Assembly: GCA_963708515.1 (NCBI GenBank)
Contig: CAVPSX010000022.1
Location: 62,001-126,000, forward strand
Source: JAPLJM01 sp963708515
GTDB taxonomy: Bacteria; Desulfobacterota; Syntrophia; Syntrophales; Fen-1087
Direction: 5' to 3'
Length of the DNA: 64,000 nucleotides
Made by a program: the position numbers and the translations under genes. The notes beneath the pieces were generated by a model. It saw only the letters and a program-made list of their open reading frames with translations, ran no database searches and was not told the origin of the DNA. Each line of letters opens with the position of its first letter. The stretch's first letter is position 1. Positions 34,399 through 42,893 of the stretch are shown here, in pieces.

Positions 34399-34818
34399 TC
34401 AACCCAGAAACAAAGATATTTTCCCCAGATCTTTATAGTCTCCCGGTGGAAGTTTTTCCGGAACAATCTGGAATAGCTCCAGGAGCACATGGTCCGGAGC
34501 CTGAACCATGACATACTTCCAGAACCCGAAGTCGGAGATCTCCTTGCGGAATGGAACCCCTCTTGCCTTCATGTGAGTCACGAGCCTTTCCAGGTCATCG
34601 GTCTGGATTCCGATGTGGTGAATGGCACCCTTCCCTTCATCCACAGGGGGCTGGTCATAAAAGTGGAGCCGCCCCTTGCCGATGGCAACAAAAACATTTC
34701 TGGCGCCGGCCATGTTCAAGTCGGCCAGGATCTCTCCTCCGAACATTTCCTGGTAGAATTTCAAGGCGGCATCGAGGCCGGAAGCAAAAAGGTGGGCATG
34801 ATGAACATGGTTTTGCAT
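34399..34818 (-). CDS. VOC-superfamily (glyoxalase-like) protein
   Basis: 139 aa from the ATG preceded by TGGAGGTTTACAC. Two beta-alpha-beta-beta-beta modules are visible: the first starts VHHAHLFASGLDAALKFYQ, the second IHHIGIQTDDLERLVTHM; VLLELFQ near the end provides the usual metal Glu. Metal His/Glu residues are present in both halves. Function could be methylmalonyl-CoA epimerase-like, dioxygenase or lyase. Confidence 0.82.
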   Translation of the reverse strand: MQNHVHHAHLFASGLDAALKFYQEMFGGEILADLNMAGARNVFVAIGKGRLHFYDQPPVDEGKGAIHHIGIQTDDLERLVTHMKARGVPFRKEISDFGFWKYVMVQAPDHVLLELFQIVPEKLPPGDYKDLGKISLFLG

Positions 34819-34884
34819 GTGTAAACCTCCAGGCATTGTAGTGGATTGATAAGACATTTTTATGGGAGAGATATAAGCAGAACA

Positions 34885-35045
34885 TCATTGTGTCAAGAAT
34901 AATGGCCGACAAGGTCGCCATTAACGCTTGAAGTCCTGCATTTTCATTGAGATTGACAATTTGTGGACTACAGCAAGCTATCCGTAACAAAATATCCAAT
35001 TACCGATTTTTCAAGAGCGCCAAAACGCCGGAATCACCGACTCCA
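34885..35045 (+). repeat. Dispersed repeat family II, copy d
   Basis: Contains TTGTGTCAAGAATAATGGCC, CATTAACGCTTGAAGTCCTG, ATTGACAATTTGTGGACTAC, AGCAAGCTATCCGTAACAAA, ATATCCAATTACCG, TTTTTCAAGAGCGCCAAAAC and GCCGGAATC. It ends ~40 bp before the -35 of the arsR promoter. Confidence 0.8.
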
Positions 35046-35084
35046 GGAAGGATTCAATTCGGAGAATTTTTTTAAAATAATAGG

Positions 35085-35113
35085 TTGACTGAAAGTGCGA
35101 TAAATAGTATACT
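35085..35113 (+). promoter_or_regulatory. Sigma-70 promoter of the ArsR-type gene
   Basis: TTGACT and TATACT separated by exactly 17 bp, about 50 bp upstream of the ArsR-type start codon. A near-consensus promoter. Confidence 0.8.
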
Positions 35114-35120
35114 CTTCGAC

Positions 35121-35136
35121 AGATGTATAAACATCT
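35121..35136. promoter_or_regulatory. Probable ArsR operator (perfect inverted repeat)
   Basis: AGATGT-ATAA-ACATCT, a perfect 6-bp inverted repeat starting 8 bp after the -10 hexamer, where an autorepressor would block transcription start. The winged-helix ArsR-type protein encoded immediately downstream is the likely ligand-responsive repressor. Confidence 0.7.
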
Positions 35137-35163
35137 AAATAAATCTGCATTAGGAGTGATTCT

Positions 35164-35493
35164 ATGCCCAAGAAAAAGGAAATAGGAAAATCAGAGAAAG
35201 ATGTGGGGCGTGTTGTTGCCGCCTTCAAGGCCCTGTCCAATGAAACGCGCCTGGGTGTTTTTGAGCATATTCGCCTCGGACTGGGAAAGGCATCCCTGGA
35301 TCAGGAAATGCGTCCATCCGTATGCAATGTGGCCAGCAATTTTGATATCTCCCTGTCCACGATTTCCCATCACATCAAGGAGCTCCGTAACGCCAACCTT
35401 GTCCGCTGCGAACGGCAGGGCCAGACGATTCTTTGACAGCCGGTGGAAGAAACCATCAGGATGATGGTGGAATACCTCACTGGTGATCGTTAA
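35164..35493 (+). CDS. ArsR-family regulator with in-frame UGA (possible selenoprotein)
   Basis: Codons 1-90 encode an ArsR/SmtB winged helix (FKALSNETRLGVFEHIRLG, VASNFDISLSTISHHIKEL). A TGA at 35434-35436 then interrupts the wing/last helix, but the frame continues as QPVEETIRMMVEYLTGDR to TAA at 35491, just the amphipathic C-terminal helix ArsR dimers need. A nested hairpin follows the TGA with loop AGGAT, 21 bases after it. Selenocysteine insertion, or a late nonsense mutation leaving a 90-aa protein, are the options. Promoter and operator are directly upstream. Confidence 0.7.
35440..35483 (+). promoter_or_regulatory. SECIS-like hairpin after UGA of the ArsR-type gene
   Basis: Outer stem CCGGTG/CACTGG and perfect inner stem ACCATC/GATGGT enclosing the loop AGGAT. 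The loop starts 21 bases after the UGA, with G in its second position, matching the general bacterial SECIS layout (apical loop 16-37 nt downstream, G within the first two loop bases). Confidence 0.45.
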
Positions 35494-35547
35494 TAATCAA
35501 TATATACAATCTATTATCATAATCATAAAAATATATTAAATAATGCC

Positions 35548-35578
35548 TTGACAAAAAGAAAATCCTCATTATTATATA
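35548..35578 (+). promoter_or_regulatory. Likely promoter of the small membrane protein gene
   Basis: TTGACA followed after 17-19 bp by an ATTATATAT stretch offering several -10 hexamers, in a very AT-rich gap ~95 bp before the start codon. The 35494-35673 gap has nothing else. Confidence 0.55.
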
Positions 35579-35673
35579 TTTCGAAAGTCATATAAATATA
35601 CAAAAATAATAGTTCACTCCCGTTGCCATTCTAAAGCATGGCAGGGGGAAAGGAGAGGGAAAGGAGAAGCGTT

Positions 35674-35971
35674 ATGTCAAGTAGTCAAGAAGCATCAAAA
35701 AACATCGGCAATATGTGTTGTGGACACTGGACCCATCAGAGGAATCCGGCGCGAAAAAAAGAGAATCGGTATCCTTCTGATCACTATCGGCCTGATCTGG
35801 CTGGGGGCAAGATCGGGACTGCTCGATTTTTCATGGCTGCAAACGGTTCACTTCTGGCCCGCAGTGCTCATTCTTTTAGGTGTCTGGATGGTCTATAAGG
35901 GGCTCATACGGGAAAAATTCGGAACAATTGACAACAAATCGAAGGAGGTAAGAAATGGAAGCAATGTTTAG
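35674..35971 (+). CDS. Small two-TM (LiaI/LiaF-like) protein in two frames
   Basis: ATG 35674 has a strong ribosome site (AAAGGAGAAGCGTT) and reads MSSSQEASKNIGNMCCGHWT; the recognisable membrane part (RIGILLITIGLIWLG and HFWPAVLILLGVWMVYKGL, a LiaI/LiaF-type TM pair) is in the frame of GTG 35720. The frames join naturally at a run of seven A (35754-35760), where losing one A gives ARKKRIGILL. This may be transcriptional slippage, a sequencing error or a mutation. If translation begins at GTG 35720 the product is 83 aa, but no ribosome site precedes it. Confidence 0.55.
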
Positions 35972-36215
35972 CAAGATGATGGAAGGATGCATGAAGGGTA
36001 TTTCGGAGGAGGACAAGAAAAAAATGATGGCCTTCGGGGCGAAGATGGCTGCGATGTTCTCATGTACGGGAATGAAGGACATGACCGAAGATGGAAAGAA
36101 AGCGATGCGGGAAAAGATGATGGCCTGCTGCGGGAGCAAGATGGAGCAGATGTCGGCCTGTTTCAAGAAGACAGATTCGAAATCCGATCAGACATGTTGT
36201 GCTGAAAAGGTGTAG
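35955..36215 (+). CDS. Met/Cys-rich small protein, possible metal binder
   Basis: 86 aa with 15 Met and 7 Cys, including MMEGCMKG, MMACCGSKM and a final TCCAEKV; helical and soluble, with no signal peptide. The composition suggests binding of soft metals such as Cu, Hg or As species. Strong ribosome site GAAGGAGGTAAG. The start overlaps the end of the preceding membrane protein gene. It lies downstream of an ArsR-type regulator and before a methyltransferase gene, and a hairpin follows the stop. No family is recognised. Confidence 0.7.
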   Translation: MEAMFSKMMEGCMKGISEEDKKKMMAFGAKMAAMFSCTGMKDMTEDGKKAMREKMMACCGSKMEQMSACFKKTDSKSDQTCCAEKV

Positions 36216-36235
36216 AAGTAAAATTTGCGTTGTTC

Positions 36236-36265
36236 AAGGGACCGGTTATGGTGACCGGTCCCTTT
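36236..36265 (+). terminator. Strong hairpin, attenuator or terminator
   Basis: AAGGGACCGGT - TATGGTG - ACCGGTCCCTT, an 11-bp perfect stem between the Met-rich gene and the next start codon. Only three T follow, so it may be a weak terminator or an mRNA stabiliser. It sits 17 bp before the next gene and includes no part of its ribosome site. Confidence 0.6.
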
Positions 36266-36281
36266 GGAAGGAAAACAAGCG

Positions 36282-36902
36282 ATGGAAATATCAGTGAAGT
36301 ATCTCTACGCCGTCCTGGGTTGGGTTCTGTGGTGTACTCTTCACAGCGCCTTAATCTCCATAACGTTGACAGAGTTCGCAAAAAAGAAACTCGGCGGCAG
36401 CTTCCGCTTTTACCGACTATTCTATAATGTCGTGTCTCTGGTGACGCTCATCCCTCTTGTCTACTATTCCCACATGCTCCATGAGGCGCCGATCTTCCGC
36501 TGGGAAGGACCCCTGGGGATTGTTCAAGTCTTCCTCTTGGCGGTTTCCGTCTGTCTGTTCGTTGCCGGTGGCAGGCATTACAGCTGGGCAAGGTTTTTGG
36601 GGATTTCTCAAGTCAAGGCGGGCAGCTCTCTTGCTGACAGCAGTACGTTCGTCGTGTCGGGCATCCACCGGATCATCCGCCATCCCTGGTACCTGGGTGG
36701 CATCCTGATCGTATGGGCACAAGACCTGAGCACATCGACGATCCTGATTAACATGGTCATCAATGTTTATTTCATTGTCGGATCGTTTCTGGAAGAGAGG
36801 AAACTGTTGCTTGAGTTTGGTGAGAAATACCGGGAATACCAACGGACTGTTTCGATGCTTTTCCCCTGGCGATGGCTGAAGGCCAGGATTGAAGGAGGTT
36901 AA
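36282..36902 (+). CDS. Isoprenylcysteine methyltransferase-like / NnrU-like membrane protein
   Basis: 206 aa with about five transmembrane segments. The C-terminal signature GIHRIIRHPWYLGGILIVWA and EERKLLLEFGEKYREYQ is that of the ICMT/phospholipid-methyltransferase superfamily, whose members methylate lipids or unknown small substrates using SAM. The final gene of the ArsR-led group. ATG 36282 is used; a TTG 18 bp upstream is less likely. Confidence 0.8.
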   Translation: MEISVKYLYAVLGWVLWCTLHSALISITLTEFAKKKLGGSFRFYRLFYNVVSLVTLIPLVYYSHMLHEAPIFRWEGPLGIVQVFLLAVSVCLFVAGGRHYSWARFLGISQVKAGSSLADSSTFVVSGIHRIIRHPWYLGGILIVWAQDLSTSTILINMVINVYFIVGSFLEERKLLLEFGEKYREYQRTVSMLFPWRWLKARIEGG

Positions 36903-36984
36903 ATACCGATTTTCACGGGCCGTCTCATCGTAATAGAATCAGAGTCAGGCAGTCCAGATGATAGGAAATTCCTTTATTACGGTG

Positions 36985-37095
36985 GGGGCATATGAAGAGC
37001 AGTCTTGTGTGTCAAGGGTCTCCATAGAGATGACGATTACGCATTGGAACCTCGCATCTCCGTCGATGTTGACGTTTTGTGGATTTCAGGAAGCA
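36985..37095 (+). repeat. Dispersed repeat family II, copy f (3' truncated)
   Basis: TCTTGTGTGTCAAGGGTCTC, GATGACGATTACGCATTGGA, ACCTCGCATCTCCGTCGATG, TTGACGTTTTGTGGATTTCA then GGAAGCAGCCC, after which similarity ends. The 36903-37199 gap holds nothing else. Confidence 0.6.
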
Positions 37096-37199
37096 GCCCA
37101 CCTATTTATGTGCACTGAATATAAACTGTCAAACCCTTCCACGTTTCCACCAGTATTCGTTTTTCCGTGTTCCCTTTGGCAAAGGAAAATGTCTTTCCG

Positions 37200-37982
37200 T
37201 TACGAAGCCGCAATCGGTTTCCATTCAAACCAGGTCGTCAGGTCCAGGCGCCCTGCCCACGCACCGATCATGGCGCGGTCTCCCTCGTGGTTATTGACAT
37301 ACTCTTTTTGTGTAAGTCTTGCCAGCGCGCTCCCGTCAAAAATAAAAATCGTGCTGTGCCAGGGCGCCACCCAGTCGAGCCGGAAGTGGTCTTCGAGGAC
37401 TTTGAAGAAGGCATAATTCATGATGTTGGAAACACGGTAGATCTTGTCGGGCGTGAATTTCCGGGTGTCCTGGGCGAGAGACTGGACCGCTTCCTGTCGC
37501 TGCCGGAGCAGGGAACTCAACTGAATCGGTCGCAGCTCCGGATATTCGTCATAAAGCCATTTATCAATCATGATATCCGGCGGCATTTTGGTAAGCTGAA
37601 AAACCACCCCTTCATACCAGAGGCGGACCATGCGTTTGATTTTTTCGGGTCCAAAGACCTTCAGGAGGCGATGAAATTCATCTCCCATCTCCATGACGTA
37701 ACTCATCATGGTCCGGTAGTTGGCGACGGGCATGAAGCGCTGATCCTCTGGAACGTCAATAATCCGCAAGACATGGCCGCACTGGTTAGCGATTACATAG
37801 TTGATCTGCTCATCATAGGCAGAGCGGTAAAAAAGACGATGCCTCGATTCACGCTGCGTCGCGGTCCGGAACTCCGCCGACATGGGCAGATCACTTTTCT
37901 CGACAAATTCAATGGCCTTGCCCGTGTGTTCTTCCACCCGCTTCAGGATGTCTTCAACAGCGCCGATCAGTTCAGGGGGCAT
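37200..37982 (-). CDS. Conserved-looking protein of unknown function
   Basis: 260 aa, soluble, no signal peptide and no motif I can place. It has regularly spaced acidic/hydrophobic helices, the segments RLFYRSAYDEQINYVIANQC, HVLRIIDVPEDQRFMPV and WHSTIFIFDGSALARL, and many aromatic residues toward the C-terminus. The start is 32 bp from the end of the acyl-CoA synthetase gene in the same direction, so the two are probably one transcript and the protein may serve acyl-CoA metabolism, by context only. AGGAGG lies ~12 bases before ATG. Confidence 0.65.
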   Translation of the reverse strand: MPPELIGAVEDILKRVEEHTGKAIEFVEKSDLPMSAEFRTATQRESRHRLFYRSAYDEQINYVIANQCGHVLRIIDVPEDQRFMPVANYRTMMSYVMEMGDEFHRLLKVFGPEKIKRMVRLWYEGVVFQLTKMPPDIMIDKWLYDEYPELRPIQLSSLLRQRQEAVQSLAQDTRKFTPDKIYRVSNIMNYAFFKVLEDHFRLDWVAPWHSTIFIFDGSALARLTQKEYVNNHEGDRAMIGAWAGRLDLTTWFEWKPIAAS

Positions 37983-38014
37983 AAACGAAAAAATCCTCCT
38001 ACTTCCGGCTGGCT

Positions 38015-39535
38015 TTACGATGGCGATCCCCAGGATTTTTTAACTTGCTCCCGGTCCATGGCGCCGCCGGCCAATTGCGGAAGTTCCTCAACAAAGGCAA
38101 TATATTTTGGTTTCTTATAGCGAGCGATTTTTGAGGCTACAAAATCGATCAATTCCGCTGCGCTCACGGAACAGCCCTGCTTGAGGACGCAGACGGCCTT
38201 GACGGCTTCGCCCCACTGGCGGTCGGGCACACCGATGACGCAGACCTCCGCAACGGCGCTGTGGTCGAGAATGGCCTTTTCAACTTCCGCCGGATAGACG
38301 TTTTCGCCGCCGGGCTTGATGAGCTCTTTCTCCGGTTTCCGGCCGGCATACCAGAGGAAGCCGTCCGCGTCCATACGGCCCAAATCTCCCGTATGATGCC
38401 AGCCGTTGCGACCGGCGTATGCCGTCTCTTCTTTGAGGTTCCAGTAACCCTGAAATACGGCAGGCGACCGGACACAGATCTCTCCCGGCGTTCCTACGGC
38501 TACGGTACGATCCAGGTCGTCGAACAGGGCGATGCGCGTCAGGATCGCCGCCGGCCCGATGCTGCCGGGCTTGTCCGCGTAGTTGCAACCCGAAACCGGC
38601 ATGGCCTCGGTTTGCCCGTAGAGGCTGTAAAAGACGGCATGAGGATTCTTTTTGACAAAGCGCTTAATGGTTTCCGGACTGTCCACGCCACCGACGCCTC
38701 TCAGGCTGGAGACATCGAAGGACTGCTTTTCCTGGGCGTCAAGAATCGATGCGAGCATGGGCGGAAAGGCGCCAAAGAAGGTGCCCCGCTCCTTTTCGAT
38801 GAGATCAAGCACGAGCAGGGGATCAAAACGGTCGATAAAGGCATTCTTGCCCCCCTGGTGCATCGTCGCCAGCGTCATGGAGAGGCCGCCGATATGAAAC
38901 AGGGGCAATGTGCAAATGTGGCAGTCCCGGCTGCCGAGTTCCAGCAGATGGATAAGCTGCAGACCGGCGGCCATCAGGTTCGCCTGACTCAGCAGACAAC
39001 CTCGCGGTTTCCCGCCCACGGCGGCCGCATAGATAATCATGCAGGGGCTGTGAGTGGATAGCGGAAGCAACGGTTTGAAAAGATCTGCAAGACAGAGGGT
39101 GTTGAATGGGACGAAATCGCTGTTCTCATCGTCCGCTTTAAAGAAAAAGAATTTTTGTATGGAGGGCGCCCGTGACGATACCTTTCGCGCCAGATCACGG
39201 TATTCGCTGCCGCTGACCATGCAGGTGGGTGTGCAGTCATTGAGGATATATTCGATTTCATTCTCATTGAGCCTGACGTTCAGGGGGACCAGGATGGCGC
39301 CGATTTTTGCCGCCGCGCCGAAAAGAATCATGAAATCACCGCAATTGCCCGACAGGACGGCGATCCGGTCGCCTGCGGCAACCCCCTGGCCGCTGAAACC
39401 GGTGGCATATTGATCGCACAGTTTTTTGTACGTTTTGAAAGAGACCCGATTCCCCTCACAGACCATCATTTCCTTTTCCGGATACAGATCGGCATTGCGG
39501 GCAATTATATCGTAAAGCGCAAAATTACAGTTCAT
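38015..39535 (-). CDS. AMP-forming acyl-CoA synthetase (ANL superfamily)
   Basis: 506 aa, FadD/long-chain-ligase type. The P-loop-like A3 region reads IIYAAAVGGKPRGCLLSQ instead of the common YTSGTTGxPKG; A5 is YSLYGQTEAMP, A7 HHTGDLGRMDADGFLWYAGRK, and the catalytic Lys region near the C-terminus is present in IARYKKPKYIAF. It activates a carboxylic acid to its CoA ester via an adenylate. Substrate unknown. Confidence 0.9.
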   Translation of the reverse strand: MNCNFALYDIIARNADLYPEKEMMVCEGNRVSFKTYKKLCDQYATGFSGQGVAAGDRIAVLSGNCGDFMILFGAAAKIGAILVPLNVRLNENEIEYILNDCTPTCMVSGSEYRDLARKVSSRAPSIQKFFFFKADDENSDFVPFNTLCLADLFKPLLPLSTHSPCMIIYAAAVGGKPRGCLLSQANLMAAGLQLIHLLELGSRDCHICTLPLFHIGGLSMTLATMHQGGKNAFIDRFDPLLVLDLIEKERGTFFGAFPPMLASILDAQEKQSFDVSSLRGVGGVDSPETIKRFVKKNPHAVFYSLYGQTEAMPVSGCNYADKPGSIGPAAILTRIALFDDLDRTVAVGTPGEICVRSPAVFQGYWNLKEETAYAGRNGWHHTGDLGRMDADGFLWYAGRKPEKELIKPGGENVYPAEVEKAILDHSAVAEVCVIGVPDRQWGEAVKAVCVLKQGCSVSAAELIDFVASKIARYKKPKYIAFVEELPQLAGGAMDREQVKKSWGSPS

Positions 39536-39729
39536 AATAGCACTTCTCCTGGTTCTTCATTGCTTGTTAAATTTGACGATCTCGAAAAAAAGCCCAGAAT
39601 CCCCTCCCGCCACGGGGAGAGGAAAGTTACTTTATTTACGGTGTCGTCATGTTTTAGAGACTAACGTTTTTATGAAAAAAAAGGAAGCGTTATTGGATAA
39701 AATATCGACGGCACAGAAGGCTAAAACAC

Positions 39730-40326
39730 TCATGGTTCTTCCATTAAAACATCGAGATAGCCGGCGACGATGTCGGCAAGCAGGCGGTGGCCACGTTCAT
39801 TGGGCAGGCGGACGTCGGACTGGACAAGGTCCGCGAGCTGAATGCCTGATTTTTTAAGATAACCATCCCAGTGGGTATGCACGGGAATAAACCGGCAGCC
39901 AAGGTCCAGGGCAACCTCCCGGATGACGCGGTAATAAATGTGGACCGCTTCCATCTCATGGGGGTCGTTAAAGAGCTGGGAGGTAAGTAGAAACACGACG
40001 GGCTCAAAGCGTTCTCTCGCCAGCCGGATGATGTGAACCAGGTTTTCTTTAAATTCCGAACGATAAACGGCTCCATAGGCGTCATCGATGCCGAAATGCA
40101 GCATCAGGATGTCGGGTCGATATGGATCGATGTCTTCGTAAAAAGAATCCGCGCCGTCAAAAGACGTCTCTCCCTTTCGGGAACGATTAATAATCTCCAC
40201 ATTGAATGATAGATAACGGCGGCTCAGAATATCCACATAATCGGTTATCACGCCGCAGCCGGCGGCAATGCTGCCGCCCCGAACCAGGACCTTTCGCGTG
40301 GCTCTTAAATCCGTTTTAGTATTCAT
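39730..40326 (-). CDS. SGNH/GDSL-fold protein with altered active site
   Basis: 198 aa. The fold pattern is clear, but the motifs are changed: block I GDSxxxG is GGSIAAG (Ser kept, Asp lost), block III GxND is GIDD, and block V DxxHPN is DVRLPN, so the catalytic His is Leu. VEIINRSRKGETSF and RPDILMLHFGIDD mark the usual strands. It is either inactive or uses another mechanism; a binding role is possible. No partner genes are evident. It lies ~200 bp upstream (in the reading sense, downstream) of no operon member. Confidence 0.75.
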   Translation of the reverse strand: MNTKTDLRATRKVLVRGGSIAAGCGVITDYVDILSRRYLSFNVEIINRSRKGETSFDGADSFYEDIDPYRPDILMLHFGIDDAYGAVYRSEFKENLVHIIRLARERFEPVVFLLTSQLFNDPHEMEAVHIYYRVIREVALDLGCRFIPVHTHWDGYLKKSGIQLADLVQSDVRLPNERGHRLLADIVAGYLDVLMEEP

Positions 40327-40582
40327 TCATTTTCCTTCGAACAGGTGATACATAAGACCACTAAAAAATGTTGTTTCGTTTCGCGTCAGGAGCATAGAGA
40401 GAATATGCTTGCCTGTCAATACGATCATGGCTGACATGCAGCAAATTCCAGATGCTCAAATTGCGCTGCAATTGTGCATGCCGAAGCTTGATGAACACGC
40501 AAAAAGTTGAAAATTGAGACTGAAAATGACGACTGTGTAAAAAGCTCTGCACGATTTTTATTTTGGCTTAAGCGTCTGATAG

Positions 40583-40624
40583 AAAAAAGGGGCAGGGAGA
40601 AGAAATGCTCCCGCCCCTTTTGGG
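40583..40624 (-). terminator. Intrinsic terminator of groES-groEL
   Basis: Stem GGGGCGGGAG...CTCCCTGCCCC on the minus strand followed by TTTTTT, ~50 bp after the groEL stop codon; A-rich on the other side, so it may work in both directions. The rest of 40327-40669 shows no gene. Confidence 0.85.
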
Positions 40625-40669
40625 ATGGTGATGCGAGGCCTGTGAAAAAAGCCCTTCTTTGTGTGAAGA

Positions 40670-42313
<1,644 letters not shown>

Positions 42314-42330
42314 TTTCTATTCCCTCCTGT

Positions 42331-42636
42331 CTATGATTCCAATACGCCGAGGATGTCGTCCGCTTTCATCATGAGATGTTCCACGCCGTCGATCTTGATT
42401 TCCGTCCCCGCATAGCGGCCGAACAGAACGCGATCCCCTGCCTTGACTTCGATCGGAATACGTTTTCCCTCACGATCCATCCTTCCCGGACCGACGGCGA
42501 CCAGTTTCCCCTCCAGGGGTTTTTCCTTTGCCGTGTCGGGGATGATGATGCCTCCAGCGGTTTTCTGCTCGCCTTCCTGCCGGATAAGCACTACCTGATC
42601 ATGCAACGGTTTAATTTTCATAAGCCAATCCTCCAA
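42331..42636 (-). CDS. groS: Co-chaperonin GroES (Hsp10)
   Basis: 101 aa. IKPLHDQVVLIRQEGEQKTAGGIIIPDTAKEKP and DRVLFGRYAGTEIKIDG carry the mobile loop and barrel. The usual start of the groESL operon; a strong ribosome site (TTGGAGGATTGGCTT) precedes the ATG. No CIRCE (HrcA) inverted repeat was seen upstream. Confidence 0.98.
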   Translation of the reverse strand: MEDWLMKIKPLHDQVVLIRQEGEQKTAGGIIIPDTAKEKPLEGKLVAVGPGRMDREGKRIPIEVKAGDRVLFGRYAGTEIKIDGVEHLMMKADDILGVLES

Positions 42637-42699
42637 AAAATATTTTGTTGTTGTTCCGGTTAAATTATTGAAACTGCAAAGATTAAAATTTCGAGACTG

Positions 42700-42727
42700 A
42701 ATGTAATCATGATTGTTTTATTGTCAA
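42700..42727 (-). promoter_or_regulatory. Promoter of groES-groEL
   Basis: On the minus strand CCCTTGACA, 16 bp, TACATT, ~65 bp before the groES start. It fits sigma-70; the CCCTTGA start also resembles heat-shock sigma-32 -35 boxes, so dual use is possible. Confidence 0.65.
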
Positions 42728-42893
42728 GGGCGTTCCGGCAAAGAAGACGGTAAAGAAGACTTGACATGAGCCTTCTGCATGAACATGATACCGATCAGAG
42801 TATGAATGTGATGATAAGAAAGAAGATTCATTGGCCTTTCAAAGGGATTGAGCAGCAACTTTCGTGAGTGCAGAAGGAAGAGGGAGGATGTTT

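Noticed and set aside
39588..39625. GC-rich hairpin near CCTCCCGCCACGGGGAGAGG
   Set aside because: The stem is imperfect, has no T-run on either strand and is not placed after a gene end in a convincing way.
42637..42893. CIRCE/HrcA operator upstream of groES
   Set aside because: No TTAGCACTC-N9-GAGTGCTAA inverted repeat was found; only a promoter-like pair was seen.
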